From JAEYZM01 sp943372195 (GTDB lineage Bacteria; Bacteroidota; Bacteroidia; Sphingobacteriales; Sphingobacteriaceae): a DNA stretch of 64,000 nt. Below are positions 32,643 through 42,459 of the stretch, piece after piece. The stretch spans positions 186,001 to 250,000 of the forward strand of contig CALRXS010000001.1 of assembly GCA_943372195.1 (NCBI GenBank). The letters run 5' to 3'. Each line of letters starts with the position of its first letter. Position 1 is the first letter of the stretch. The translations under genes and the position numbers were made by a program. The notes beneath the pieces were generated by a model that did not search any database, was not told where the DNA came from, and worked only from the letters and a program-made list of their open reading frames with translations.

Positions 32643-34817
32643 ATGACAAAGAAGAAAAACTTAGCAATAAAAAATATACTTACACAATTAGTGCAAGAAG
32701 TCTTTACTAAGAATATGACTCAAGCATTTAATTACAAGCAGGTATCAGCAAAATTGAGTATCGACGACAATGATACTCGACAAATAATACATGAAATTAT
32801 ATTAGAAATTTTAGCAAAAGGAATTATTGATGAAGTTGAAAAAGGTAAATATCAATTAAAAGCTAAACCAAACCATGTAGAAGGAATCATTGACATGGCT
32901 CAAAGTGGTTCAGCTTATTTGATAGTAGAGGGGATGGAAGAAGATATTTTTATTGCACCACGAAAGCTACGCAATGCATTACACGGTGATAAAGTAAAAG
33001 TGTTTGTTTATGCAACTAGAAATGGCAAGAATTTAGAAGGAGAAGTTTTAGAAATTATTAACAGAGCAAAAACTGAATTTACTGGTACTATTCAAATGTT
33101 ACCAAAATTTGCTTTCTTGATACCAGATAATCGTAAAATGTTGCACGACATTTTTATACCTCTCGATCATTTAAATGGTGCCAAAGACGGAGAGAAAGCA
33201 GTAGCTAAAATTACAGACTGGCCTATATCAGCAAAGAATCCGATAGGCGAAATTACTGCAGTACTTGGTGAACAAGGCTTGAATGCTACAGAGATGAATG
33301 CAGTATTAGCAGAATATGGTTTCCCACTTGAATTTCCGAAAACAGTAGAAAAAGAATGTGATGCCATATCTACTAGCATACATCCGAATGAAATAAAAAA
33401 CAGAAGAGATTTTAGAGATACTCTAACATTTACGATTGACCCATTTGATGCAAAAGATTTTGATGATGCAATATCTTTTAAAAGAATTGATCAAAACACA
33501 TTTGAAATTGGAGTACACATTGCAGACGTTTCTCATTATGTACAACCCAATACAGCATTAGATCTTGAAGCTTTGAACAGAGGTACATCAGTATATCTAG
33601 TTGGTAAGGTTATACCCATGTTACCTGAGAAACTATCAAACGAATTATGTTCACTAAGACCTAATGAAGATAAACTTACATTCTCTGCAGTCTTTAAAAT
33701 GGATTTGAAAGGAAATGTATTAGAAGAATGGTTCGGCAGAACAATTATACATTCAATAAGAAGATTTACCTATGAAGAAGTTTGGGAAATATTGCAAACC
33801 GGACAAGGAGATTATAAAGAAGAGCTGACTATTTTAAATACTATAGCTTATAAATTAAGAGATGCTCGATTTAAAAATGGGGCAATTAATTTTGAAACTA
33901 CAGAGGTTAAATTTAAACTAGATGAAAACGGCAAACCTATTGGTGTGTATGTGAAAGAACGTAATGATGCGCATAAATTGATTGAAGATTTTATGCTTTT
34001 AGCCAATAGAAAAGTAGCTGAGTTCATTGCTACGAAAGGAAAGAAGAAGAACTCATTAGGATTTGTTTATAGAGTACACGATTCACCAAAGGAAGATGTA
34101 TTAGAAGGATTTGCAAAATTTGCAGCTCGATTTGGATATAAAGTAAATACTAAATCTCATTCAGAGATATCCAAATCATTAAATCAGTTAATGTCTGATG
34201 TTGAAGGTACGAAAGAGCAAAATGTATTGACTCAATTAGCTATTCGTTCAATGGCTAAAGCGATTTATACTACTAAAAAGACAAGTCACTACGGATTAGC
34301 TTTTGATTACTACACGCATTTTACATCGCCTATTAGAAGATATCCGGATGTTATGGCACATCGATTATTGCAGCATTATTTAGATGGTAAGTCTAGTGTT
34401 AATACAGAAGATTTAGAAAAACAATGTTTGCATTCATCACAAATGGAGAAAAGAGCAGCTGATGCAGAACGATTATTTGTAAAATATAAACAAGCTGAAT
34501 TCTTATCAGAACAAGTTGGTGAGATATACAATGGAATTATATCAGGTGTAACTGAATGGGGTATATATGTGGAAATTATAGAAAACAAATGTGAGGGAAT
34601 GATACGTTTGAGAGACATAAATGATGACTTTTATGTATTAGATCAAGAGAATTATTGTATCATCGGACAAAGGTTTAAACGTAAGTATCAATTAGGTGAT
34701 GAAGTTCAAATAAAAGTTAAAAAAGTTGAACTTACTAAAAAACAAATCGACTTCGAATTGATTACTAAAGATGCACCATTGAATTTTGTTAAGAAAAACC
34801 ATAAAAAGAGAAGATAA
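32643..34817 (+). CDS. rnr: Ribonuclease R
   Basis: 724 residues with the RNase II/R architecture: an N-terminal winged-helix-like region, cold-shock domains (about 80-230), the RNB catalytic domain starting with DPFDAKDFDDAISF (metal-binding Asp269, Asp272, Asp274, Asp275), and a C-terminal S1 domain (GEIYNGIISGVTEWGIYVEI). A basic tail (KKNHKKRR) ends it. It digests structured RNA 3' to 5' in the cytosol and takes part in rRNA and mRNA turnover. Nine bases after the ABC gene; five bases before the prenyl synthase gene. Confidence 0.94.
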   Translation: MTKKKNLAIKNILTQLVQEVFTKNMTQAFNYKQVSAKLSIDDNDTRQIIHEIILEILAKGIIDEVEKGKYQLKAKPNHVEGIIDMAQSGSAYLIVEGMEEDIFIAPRKLRNALHGDKVKVFVYATRNGKNLEGEVLEIINRAKTEFTGTIQMLPKFAFLIPDNRKMLHDIFIPLDHLNGAKDGEKAVAKITDWPISAKNPIGEITAVLGEQGLNATEMNAVLAEYGFPLEFPKTVEKECDAISTSIHPNEIKNRRDFRDTLTFTIDPFDAKDFDDAISFKRIDQNTFEIGVHIADVSHYVQPNTALDLEALNRGTSVYLVGKVIPMLPEKLSNELCSLRPNEDKLTFSAVFKMDLKGNVLEEWFGRTIIHSIRRFTYEEVWEILQTGQGDYKEELTILNTIAYKLRDARFKNGAINFETTEVKFKLDENGKPIGVYVKERNDAHKLIEDFMLLANRKVAEFIATKGKKKNSLGFVYRVHDSPKEDVLEGFAKFAARFGYKVNTKSHSEISKSLNQLMSDVEGTKEQNVLTQLAIRSMAKAIYTTKKTSHYGLAFDYYTHFTSPIRRYPDVMAHRLLQHYLDGKSSVNTEDLEKQCLHSSQMEKRAADAERLFVKYKQAEFLSEQVGEIYNGIISGVTEWGIYVEIIENKCEGMIRLRDINDDFYVLDQENYCIIGQRFKRKYQLGDEVQIKVKKVELTKKQIDFELITKDAPLNFVKKNHKKRR

Positions 34818-34822
34818 TATCA

Positions 34823-35797
34823 ATGCAAAAAATAATTGAACTACAAACATTAGTATCAAATAGAATAAAAGAACAAACATATTCTAAGTTTCCGCATGAA
34901 TTATACGATCCCTTAGATTATATAATGTCATTAGGAGGGAAGCGTATGCGTCCGGTTTTAGTGCTATTAGCTCACCACTTATATTCAGACAATCATGAGG
35001 AAGTGTTAGACGCAGCAATAGCTGTTGAAACATTCCATAACTTCAGTTTAATACACGATGATATTATGGATGCTGCACCCATAAGAAGAGGGAAGCCAAC
35101 CGTTCATGAAAAGTGGAATCAAAATACTGCAATACTATCTGGAGATGTAATGTTGGTAAAAGCCTATGAACATTTTGTCAATTATCCGAATGAAATTTTA
35201 CCTGATCTTTTAAAACTATTTAATAAGACAGCTATAGAAGTTTGCGAGGGACAACAGATAGACATGATGTTCGAAACGCAAAATAATGTAACTGTTGAGG
35301 AGTACATTCGAATGATTGAACTCAAAACAGCAGTATTGCTTGGTTGTAGCTTAGAGATAGGTGCTATTATTGCAAAAGCTCCTACAGAAGAAGCTAAAAT
35401 GCTTTATGAGTATGGAAGGTTAATGGGCATTGCTTTTCAGCTACAAGACGATTATTTAGATGTCTACGCAAATCCCGATAAATTTGGAAAACAAGTAGGG
35501 GGAGATATTATTGCCAATAAGAAAACATTCTTGTGGATAGAGGCACATGCCTTAGCTAAAGATGAACAGTTGGCTGAACTAAAACATTGGGAAAATTTAA
35601 AAGTATTCAAAGGAGAAGAAAAAGTAAATGCCATTACAAAAATCTATAATGAACTTGGTATACCTCAATTAACCGAGAACAAAATCAAAGAATTCGCCGA
35701 TCAAGCTTTTGCTATTTTAAATAAAGTTAATGGTAATGAGTCTGTGAAAAAACTGTTGGTAAAGCTATCAGAAGATTTACTTGTTAGAGAGAGTTAA
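34823..35797 (+). CDS. Trans-isoprenyl diphosphate synthase
   Basis: 324 residues. First aspartate-rich motif DDIMD (Asp79-Asp83) in FSLIHDDIMDAAPIRRG and second DDYLD (209-213) in AFQLQDDYLDVYANP. The residue five before the first motif is Phe74; an aromatic residue there generally limits chain length, so the product is more likely C15-C20 than octaprenyl. It condenses IPP with allylic diphosphates in the cytosol, feeding quinone side chains, carotenoids or the polyprenyl carriers used by glycosyltransferases. The last gene of the plus-strand run, followed by a strong bidirectional terminator. Confidence 0.9.
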   Translation: MQKIIELQTLVSNRIKEQTYSKFPHELYDPLDYIMSLGGKRMRPVLVLLAHHLYSDNHEEVLDAAIAVETFHNFSLIHDDIMDAAPIRRGKPTVHEKWNQNTAILSGDVMLVKAYEHFVNYPNEILPDLLKLFNKTAIEVCEGQQIDMMFETQNNVTVEEYIRMIELKTAVLLGCSLEIGAIIAKAPTEEAKMLYEYGRLMGIAFQLQDDYLDVYANPDKFGKQVGGDIIANKKTFLWIEAHALAKDEQLAELKHWENLKVFKGEEKVNAITKIYNELGIPQLTENKIKEFADQAFAILNKVNGNESVKKLLVKLSEDLLVRES

Positions 35798-35831
35798 TAT
35801 TCTAATAAAGTTATTTCCAAATACTTATTCA

Positions 35832-35871
35832 AAAAGAAAAGCCTCTTAGTAAACTAAGAGGCTTTTCTTTT
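35832..35871. terminator. Strong bidirectional terminator
   Basis: A perfect 19-bp stem (35832-35850 with 35853-35871) around AA, with core GCCTCTTAGT / ACTAAGAGGC and A-run/T-run flanks on both sides. It serves the convergent prenyl synthase (plus) and secDF (minus) genes. The GCCTC/GAGGC core also appears in the terminator at 14799. Confidence 0.92.
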
Positions 35872-35890
35872 AAATATTGTTATTCTAATA

Positions 35891-38860
35891 TTATTTTTCT
35901 TTTCTTATAAAGTCTACTACGATAGGAGTAGCGACGAATAATGAAGAATATGTACCGAAGATTACACCGATTAACATCGCGAATGAGAATCCTCTTAATA
36001 TTTCACCACCGAAGATGAATAATATAATTAACACGAACATGGTTGTTAAACCTGTAACCATTGTACGACTTAACGTGCTATTAAGAGCGTTATTAATAAC
36101 TGGAGCTAAACCTTCGTTCTTAGTATGATGAACATTCATGTATTCACGTACACGGTCAAATACTACGACTGTATCGTTCATTGAATAACCCATTACCGTA
36201 AGTAACGCTGCGATAAATTGCTGATCGATATCTAATGAGAATGGTAAAATACCATTGAAGATTGAGAATAAAGATAACAAGATTAACACGTCGTGTAATA
36301 AGGCAACGATAGCACCCATACCAAATTGCCATCTCTTAAATCTGATGTAGATATATAAGAACACTGCTGCTAATGATAATAAGATAGACCAAACAGCAGA
36401 TGTTTTGATATCGTCGGCAATAGTCGGACCTACTTTTTGAGATGATAATATAGTAGCATTATTACCAGATATTTTAGATAGACCTGACATTAATTTACCT
36501 TCTACTTGCTTTTCAGCTTCATCACCACCTTTTTCGATTAGGTAACTAGTAGTTACTTTAATCTGGTTATTTGAACCAAATGTTTTCACTTCAGGTGCAC
36601 CACCAAATTCAGCAGCTAATGCTTCTCTTATAGCACCAGTTTCAACTGCATTTTCAAAACGTATAACATAAGTTCTACCACCTTTGAAATCTACACCAAA
36701 ACTTAAACCTCTGAAAATTAATGATACAATACCTGCTGTGATAATTAAGCCAGAGATTGCATAAAATATTTTTCTTCTAGATAAGAAGTCGAAATTGGCA
36801 TCTTTAAAGAAACCTTGAGTGAATTTATTAGAGAATGATACAACCTTATCTTTAGCAATTTGTGATTCAAAAATAATTCTTGAAATAAATATTGCAGCAA
36901 ATAATGAAGTTACGATACCGATGATCAAAGTAGTAGCGAAACCTAATATTGGACCTGAACCAAAAGCATATAATATAATACCTGAGATTAAGGTTACAAC
37001 GTTTGCATCAATGATTGAAGAATAAGCATTTCTGAAACCGTCAGCTATAGCTAGTCTGAAAGATTTACCTGTTTCTAGTTCTTCTCGTATACGCTCGTAT
37101 ATTAATACGTTTGCATCAACAGACATACCTATTGTTAAAACGATACCAGCAATACCAGGTAATGTTAATACAGCTCCTAAAGATGCTAATATACCCATGA
37201 TAAAGAATACGTTTGCAAATAATGCTAAGTCAGCGATTAATCCGGCTTTATTATAATATATAGCCATGAATAATAATACTACAATTAAACCTACAACAGT
37301 AGATATTAATCCAGCGTTAATTGCTTCTTTACCTAAAGACGGACCTACGATTGCTTCTTCAACAATTCTAGCAGGTGCAGGTAATTTACCAGCTTTTAAT
37401 ACGTTTGCTAAGTCTTTTGTTTCATCTTGAGTGAAGCTTCCTGAGATGTTTGATACACCACCTGAAATTTCTTGTTGAACTGTAGGAGCAGAATAAACAT
37501 AGTTATCTAAGACTATGGCAATAGACTTTTTATTGTTCGGGTCAGCTGCAGCTTCAGCAGTCATTCTTCTCCAAGTTTTTGCACCATCCGTATTCATAGC
37601 CATGATAACTTCAGGATTTCCTTTTTGATCGATGTCAGCTCTTGCATCTGTAATTACTTCACCACCTAATGGTGCTTTGCCATCTCTAGTACTTGCTTTA
37701 ATAGCATATAATTCAAATACATTTTGAGCATTTATTGCTTTAACTCCCCATATGAATTTCATATCTAATGGGAAATTAGCTTTTACTTCAGGCATAGCTA
37801 AGTATGCATTAACTTTAGAAGTATCACGTAATAAAGCTAAACCTACTACAGGTCCAGGTGCTATAATTTGTTGACCTTGCTCATTTTGTCCTAAATTCGG
37901 ATTCAATACCGCGAATAAAGGATTCTCTTTAGCGAAGTTTGCGAATGAAGCATCAGCGCCAGTATCTTTTGTAGATGAGTCAGTTTTTACTTTATTTAAT
38001 AAAGCTAAGTCATTCGATGAACTATCAGTACTTGTTTTATTAGAATCAGTAGTAGCAGTAGCTAAATCAGGTGATTTAGTTAATGATAACTTACCTCTTA
38101 ATGCAACATTTGCTTTATCTAAAAAGTTAAATGCTTCTGCATTACTATAAGTATCCCAGAACTCTAATTGAGCAGAACCTTGTAATAATTTACGTACACG
38201 ATCTGGGTCAGTAACACCTGGTAATTCAATTAATACACGGTTACTACCTTGTTGTAATTGAATATTTGGCTGTGTAACACCAAATTTATCAATACGAGTT
38301 CTTAAGATATTAAATGAACGGTCAATAGCACTTTGTGCTTCTGCCTTTAATACTTTAATAACATCATCGTTAGTAGAGTTGTAGCTGATTCTAGCTGCAT
38401 TTTCTTTAGTAGCAAAGATTGATGCTAGTTGAACATTCGGACTTAATGCCTTGTATTCATCATAGAATAAATCGATAAAATTTTGATTGCTTCTAGCACT
38501 TTTTCCTTCAGCAATTCTTATCGCTTTGTTAAAAGTAGTGTCTGAATTATTGCTTGCCATAGAACGCACTAAATCACTTAGTGAAATTTCCATAGTAACG
38601 TTCATACCACCTTTTAAGTCAAGTCCTAAGTTCAATTGTAATTGCTTACACTCTTGATAAGTGAACTTGGCAAAACCTAGGTTGTAAACAACCTCAGTTT
38701 CCATTGAATCTAAATAAGCTTTCTCTAATTTTAAGTCTCCTGCGGCATACTCAACTGCATCGCTTTCAACACTATTAGCCACAAATGTGAATGATAGTGA
38801 ATACAAACAGGCAATCGACAATGCGATTGCAAAAAACCTAATTGCACCTTTTCCCTGCAT
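35891..38860 (-). CDS. secDF: Protein translocase subunit SecDF (fused)
   Basis: 989 residues combining SecD (about 1-660) and SecF (about 670-989) in one chain. SecD features: LGLDLKGGMNVTMEI, a periplasmic P1 domain with IDKFGVTQPNIQLQ and RVLIELPGVTDPDRVRKLL, and the membrane motif VDANVLIYERIREEL. The SecF half has LSFGVDFKGGRTYVIRFE and YSMNDTVVVFDRVRE. Twelve membrane helices are expected. SecDF uses the proton gradient to pull secreted proteins across the inner membrane after SecA. A Ser/Asp/Thr-rich insertion (about 265-300) in the P1 region is lineage-type filler. A box TAGATTTG lies at 38919-38926. Confidence 0.96.
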   Translation of the reverse strand: MQGKGAIRFFAIALSIACLYSLSFTFVANSVESDAVEYAAGDLKLEKAYLDSMETEVVYNLGFAKFTYQECKQLQLNLGLDLKGGMNVTMEISLSDLVRSMASNNSDTTFNKAIRIAEGKSARSNQNFIDLFYDEYKALSPNVQLASIFATKENAARISYNSTNDDVIKVLKAEAQSAIDRSFNILRTRIDKFGVTQPNIQLQQGSNRVLIELPGVTDPDRVRKLLQGSAQLEFWDTYSNAEAFNFLDKANVALRGKLSLTKSPDLATATTDSNKTSTDSSSNDLALLNKVKTDSSTKDTGADASFANFAKENPLFAVLNPNLGQNEQGQQIIAPGPVVGLALLRDTSKVNAYLAMPEVKANFPLDMKFIWGVKAINAQNVFELYAIKASTRDGKAPLGGEVITDARADIDQKGNPEVIMAMNTDGAKTWRRMTAEAAADPNNKKSIAIVLDNYVYSAPTVQQEISGGVSNISGSFTQDETKDLANVLKAGKLPAPARIVEEAIVGPSLGKEAINAGLISTVVGLIVVLLFMAIYYNKAGLIADLALFANVFFIMGILASLGAVLTLPGIAGIVLTIGMSVDANVLIYERIREELETGKSFRLAIADGFRNAYSSIIDANVVTLISGIILYAFGSGPILGFATTLIIGIVTSLFAAIFISRIIFESQIAKDKVVSFSNKFTQGFFKDANFDFLSRRKIFYAISGLIITAGIVSLIFRGLSFGVDFKGGRTYVIRFENAVETGAIREALAAEFGGAPEVKTFGSNNQIKVTTSYLIEKGGDEAEKQVEGKLMSGLSKISGNNATILSSQKVGPTIADDIKTSAVWSILLSLAAVFLYIYIRFKRWQFGMGAIVALLHDVLILLSLFSIFNGILPFSLDIDQQFIAALLTVMGYSMNDTVVVFDRVREYMNVHHTKNEGLAPVINNALNSTLSRTMVTGLTTMFVLIILFIFGGEILRGFSFAMLIGVIFGTYSSLFVATPIVVDFIRKEK

Positions 38861-38918
38861 AATTTTTTAAAATAATTTAATAGTATTAATAAGTGTGTCT
38901 CAATTTTTCACAAGATTG

Positions 38919-38926
38919 CAAATCTA
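38919..38926 (-). promoter_or_regulatory. -7 box TAGATTTG for secDF
   Basis: TAGATTTG on the minus strand matches TAnnTTTG and lies 58 bases before the secDF ATG at 38860, giving a leader of about 50 bases. Confidence 0.45.
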
Positions 38927-38946
38927 ATTAAATTTTTAAATTAAAA

Positions 38947-38964
38947 AAGCCTTGTAAGAAGCCT
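38947..38964 (-). terminator. Probable terminator of the histidine-kinase operon
   Basis: On the minus strand AGGCTT-CTTACA-AGGCTT can fold into a 6-bp stem with two G-U pairs and runs into TTTT. It sits 23 bases after the kinase stop (38988) and before the secDF promoter. Weaker than the other terminators in the window. Confidence 0.45.
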
Positions 38965-38987
38965 AAAATATTGAAAAAACTGAGATT

Positions 38988-40226
38988 TTATAGATTTTTT
39001 TGCAAAGGAATCGTAATTGTGAACTTTGAGCCTTTATTAATTTCTGTATCAATGTGAATATCAGCATTTAACTGATCTACAAACTCTTTTATAATACTTA
39101 GTCCTAGTCCTGTACCTTTTTCATTATTTGTACCTAATCGACTATTTTTATTAGTACCCCAATTAAATAAATCGTTTTTTATGTCTTCAGACATTCCAAT
39201 ACCTGTATCTGAAACACTGAAGGTAATATTGGCATCTGTCATCGTAGCATCTATTGCTATTCGACCATTCGGTGTGAATTTCAAAGCATTTGACACTAAA
39301 TTTCGTATGATGAATCGTATAATGTTTTCATCAAGATTCAACGTAATATTAAAGGGTACGTTATTAATAATTTCAACACCTTTTATATTAGCTTGGGTAA
39401 CAAAATTTGATCTTACTTTTTCAACCAGTTGGTTAAAGTTGATATCTATCAAATTATTAGTGTTGCCATGCATATGTTCTTGCCCCCATTCAACCAAATT
39501 ATTAAGAAGAGTGGTGGTATTTTGCATATTCTTTTTAAAATCTGGGGCTATTTGCTTGAAATCTTCATAACTAACCGTTCCATCCATTACCATTTCAACT
39601 AATTGAATAAACGAATACAAAGGTCCTCGTATATCATGTCCGACTATCGATAATAGCTTTTGATATATCTTATTAATTCTTTGTGAATTTTCTCGCTCTT
39701 CAAACAATTCTATGTAAGCATTTTTAATCTCGTTAATTTGTGTTCGTAACTCTAGATGATTTACAACCTGTTTTGCTAGAATTCTAATCGCATTTTGTTG
39801 TTCAGAACTTAATACTCTCGGTTCATGATCAATAACACATAGTGTACCAATGTTATAGCCATCAGGCGTAGTTAAAGGCATCCCCATATAGAATTTTATA
39901 TTGGGGTCAGATGTTACTAATGGATTATCTGCAAAACGTTTATCTTTAGTAGCATCTTCTACAATTAAAATGTTGTCTTCATTTATTGCATGTCCGCAGA
40001 ATGATATATCTCTCGTAGTCTCTGATACTGGCAATCCAATGTTTGCTTTAAACCATTGTCTATCTTTATCAACTAGAGTCATTAAAGATATTGGTACATT
40101 ACAAATTTGTGATGCTAATTGTACAATTTCATCATAATCACTTTCAGATGGAGTATCTAATATCTGATAGGAGTGTAACTTTTTTAATCTATTTACTTCG
40201 TTAACCGGTATAGATGGCTTTATCAT
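38988..40226 (-). CDS. Sensor histidine kinase with N-terminal GAF domain
   Basis: 412 residues, no membrane segment. A GAF-type sensor (about 22-160) includes SLMTLVDKDRQWFKA, DISFCGHAI and GTLCVIDHEPR. A helix leads to the dimerisation domain with the phosphorylated histidine His197 in IVGHDIRGPL. The ATPase domain has N (LVSNALKFTP), G1 (VSDTGIGM) and G2 (GTGLGLSIIKEF) boxes. It should autophosphorylate in response to a cytosolic signal; bound ligand or redox cofactor is not predictable. No response regulator is encoded nearby, so the kinase is an orphan. It follows udk by 13 bases as the last gene of the minus run. Confidence 0.9.
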   Translation of the reverse strand: MIKPSIPVNEVNRLKKLHSYQILDTPSESDYDEIVQLASQICNVPISLMTLVDKDRQWFKANIGLPVSETTRDISFCGHAINEDNILIVEDATKDKRFADNPLVTSDPNIKFYMGMPLTTPDGYNIGTLCVIDHEPRVLSSEQQNAIRILAKQVVNHLELRTQINEIKNAYIELFEERENSQRINKIYQKLLSIVGHDIRGPLYSFIQLVEMVMDGTVSYEDFKQIAPDFKKNMQNTTTLLNNLVEWGQEHMHGNTNNLIDINFNQLVEKVRSNFVTQANIKGVEIINNVPFNITLNLDENIIRFIIRNLVSNALKFTPNGRIAIDATMTDANITFSVSDTGIGMSEDIKNDLFNWGTNKNSRLGTNNEKGTGLGLSIIKEFVDQLNADIHIDTEINKGSKFTITIPLQKNL

Positions 40227-40239
40227 TGTTTTTGTTTAA

Positions 40240-40857
40240 TTAAAGCTCTTTTCTTAGGATATACGATAATTCATCAATTTCGTTGTCAATTTTATCATTA
40301 TTATGAATAATAAATTGGCATTCATTTTTGTAGGGTAGTAGATATTGATCATACGCAGGCATTACATGATTATACCATTGATATAAAATCATATCTTCAG
40401 TATAACCCCTTTCTTTTTGATCTCGCATTAATCTTCTATTAAGCTTAATGTCATGATCTGCATCTACAAATACTTTGTAATCAAACTTTGAATGCAATTC
40501 TTCGAAATGAAAAATGAATAGTCCCTCGATTACAATTATTGGTGCTGATTTAATTTCCAACAATCTTGGCTCTTGTTCAAATACATTAAATGTATATTCT
40601 TGTTTTGTTATTGATTTACCCTCTAATAAGCGTTTAACATCTTCGTGTAATAAATCTCTTTCAATACCATCAGGTAAATCAAAATTTATTTCACCATTTT
40701 CATCTACCAATTGCATATGCATTGGTTTATAGTAATGGTCTTGAGATATTAAACATATTTCAGTTTCATTGAAATGTTTTAATAGTGAGTTCAGTAAATA
40801 TGTTTTACCAGATGCACTACCACCTGCTATACCTACTAAAAATGGTTTCTTGTGCAT
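40240..40857 (-). CDS. udk: Uridine kinase
   Basis: 205 residues. P-loop GGSASGKT at 12-19, SQDHYYKPM as the nucleoside-binding segment, VIEGLFIFHFEEL, and the lid region RRLMRDQKERGYTEDMIL. It phosphorylates uridine (and cytidine) in pyrimidine salvage, in the cytosol. It lies two bases after the LysM gene and 13 before the kinase gene, in the same strand run as purB, so purine and pyrimidine functions share the neighbourhood. Confidence 0.92.
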   Translation of the reverse strand: MHKKPFLVGIAGGSASGKTYLLNSLLKHFNETEICLISQDHYYKPMHMQLVDENGEINFDLPDGIERDLLHEDVKRLLEGKSITKQEYTFNVFEQEPRLLEIKSAPIIVIEGLFIFHFEELHSKFDYKVFVDADHDIKLNRRLMRDQKERGYTEDMILYQWYNHVMPAYDQYLLPYKNECQFIIHNNDKIDNEIDELSYILRKEL

Positions 40858-40859
40858 AA

Positions 40860-41765
40860 CTATTTCGGAATCGAATAATTTAAATTTACTCTGAACTTTT
40901 GTTCGATACCACCCAACATATTAACTGCTGCTTTTGATAAAACTATAATTGTATTTTCATTATCGCCAGTATCAGGTAATTTGCCTATAACCTTCACATA
41001 AATACTCTTATTATTCATCAAGTTTGTGACCCTGATAATCGTACCAACAGGTGCAGTCTTATGTAAAGCTATACTCTTCTTTGAATCTATGTTTTTATCT
41101 TCTATCCAGCTCGCTATACCAGTCTCATTATAGTCTACAGAACCTAATAATTTGTTGTTCTTAACATTAACCTTGACATCCGCAGTACCAGTACTTTTCT
41201 CTATAGTAACATTCTTCTGTTCTTCTTCAGTAGGCTCTATGATATCTTGATTGTTAATTACAGTTTCCTTTTTAGGTATTTTTAATTTTTGACCTAATTC
41301 TAAACTTGTTCTTTTTAGCTTGTTTAGTTTACTTATCTCTGTAACTGTAACATCATATTTTCTAGATAATAAATATAATGTTTCGCCTCGCTTAACTGTG
41401 TGGGTGATATAAGTATTGTTTGGTTTAACCTTCGGATTATTAACTATTTTAGGTATGGAGCTTTGTTCTACTTTAGGCTTAACTTCATCTATCACCACCG
41501 CTTGTTGCTTACTCGGCACTTTTATAATTTGACCCAAATCTAAAATTGTATTTGTCAAATTATTAAGCTCTTGAATTTCGGTTACAGATGATTTATATTT
41601 TCTAGCTATACCATACAAGCCTTCACCTTTTTGAACCTTGTGCAAAATATACTTGTTACCGTCTATAGTTTCAATACCAATTGAATCAACATTCGCTTTT
41701 GCAATTATGCTACAAGAAATCAGCATCAATACTATTATTCCCTTACTTAATAATTTCATCTTCAT
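40860..41765 (-). CDS. LysM-LysM-RlpA-like (DPBB) secreted protein
   Basis: About 301 residues from ATG 41765 (MKMKLLSKGI); an upstream GTG frame start overlaps the promoter box and is unlikely. Signal peptide ending IIAKA. Two LysM domains: HKVQKGEGLYGIARKYKSSV and HTVKRGETLYLLSRKYDVTV, each closing with LGQxxKxP. The C-terminal 90 residues (GIASWIEDKN, HKTAPVGTIIRVTN, IVLSKAAVNML) are a double-psi beta-barrel related to RlpA, but the catalytic-type residues of lytic RlpA are not evident. It should bind peptidoglycan in the periplasm. A box TAAATTTG is at 41780-41787. Confidence 0.85.
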   Translation of the reverse strand: MKMKLLSKGIIVLMLISCSIIAKANVDSIGIETIDGNKYILHKVQKGEGLYGIARKYKSSVTEIQELNNLTNTILDLGQIIKVPSKQQAVVIDEVKPKVEQSSIPKIVNNPKVKPNNTYITHTVKRGETLYLLSRKYDVTVTEISKLNKLKRTSLELGQKLKIPKKETVINNQDIIEPTEEEQKNVTIEKSTGTADVKVNVKNNKLLGSVDYNETGIASWIEDKNIDSKKSIALHKTAPVGTIIRVTNLMNNKSIYVKVIGKLPDTGDNENTIIVLSKAAVNMLGGIEQKFRVNLNYSIPK

Positions 41766-41779
41766 TATTTGAATAATCA

Positions 41780-41787
41780 CAAATTTA
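41780..41787 (-). promoter_or_regulatory. -7 box TAAATTTG for the LysM gene
   Basis: TAAATTTG on the minus strand, 14 bases before the ATG at 41765 and overlapping the 3' end of the hypothetical gene (stop at 41785). It may provide an internal promoter for LysM-udk-kinase. Confidence 0.45.
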
Positions 41788-42459
41788 ATAATTATTAGGC
41801 TTCAATTGATAGATTATCATCTTATGTTTCCCCAACATAAATATAATATAGTCATTAACTTTCATAAGATATTCGTATTCAGGCTTATAATCTTCGTTTA
41901 ACAGAAAAAACTCTTGATGTATAGAATTGTCCTCATAAGCAATGTCGATAGACTCTTTGTCAAAATTAATCTCTACTTTTAATTCTTTGTCTATTAACAC
42001 TGATGTATTCTCAGCATTGACGGCATAAACAATACTTATGTCTTGATTAAAAACTAGGGGAGTGTCAATCGTTTCTTTTTTGAAGTTAATATAGTAGAAA
42101 GATTTCGGACTTATCTTCGGATGGTAGACTCTTATTGATTGATTATAAACTTCATCTACTCTTATATCTGAACTTAACCATTCTTCTTTTTCAGTTTCAA
42201 TATTATATAAACATATAATTTGATCATCTAATAAATTATCTATGTGTCTGTAGCTTATTAATGCATACGGACTTTGGATAGAAATAATATTTTGAACATA
42301 TTGATCATATAAATTTGTCTTAATACTTTTATTAGAATGTATACTTCTTAATTCAAAACTCTTATCTACTCTTAATTCTAGAAATATATCATTTGCATTT
42401 ACATCATAATGTATTTTCCAAATAGTACCTATTTCCTCAATATTTATTTTATTAATCAT
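41785..42459 (-). CDS. Hypothetical protein, possibly DUF4905
   Basis: 224 residues without signal peptide or membrane helix. It has many short hydrophobic beta-like stretches (IWKIHYDVNANDIFLELRV, YALISYRHIDNLLDDQIICLYNI, YIIFMLGKHKMIIYQL) and resembles, from memory, DUF4905-type beta-propeller-like proteins of Bacteroidota; that match is uncertain. It overlaps the end of the LRR gene by eight bases and so is translated together with it. No active-site motif is visible. Confidence 0.55.
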   Translation of the reverse strand: MINKINIEEIGTIWKIHYDVNANDIFLELRVDKSFELRSIHSNKSIKTNLYDQYVQNIISIQSPYALISYRHIDNLLDDQIICLYNIETEKEEWLSSDIRVDEVYNQSIRVYHPKISPKSFYYINFKKETIDTPLVFNQDISIVYAVNAENTSVLIDKELKVEINFDKESIDIAYEDNSIHQEFFLLNEDYKPEYEYLMKVNDYIIFMLGKHKMIIYQLKPNNY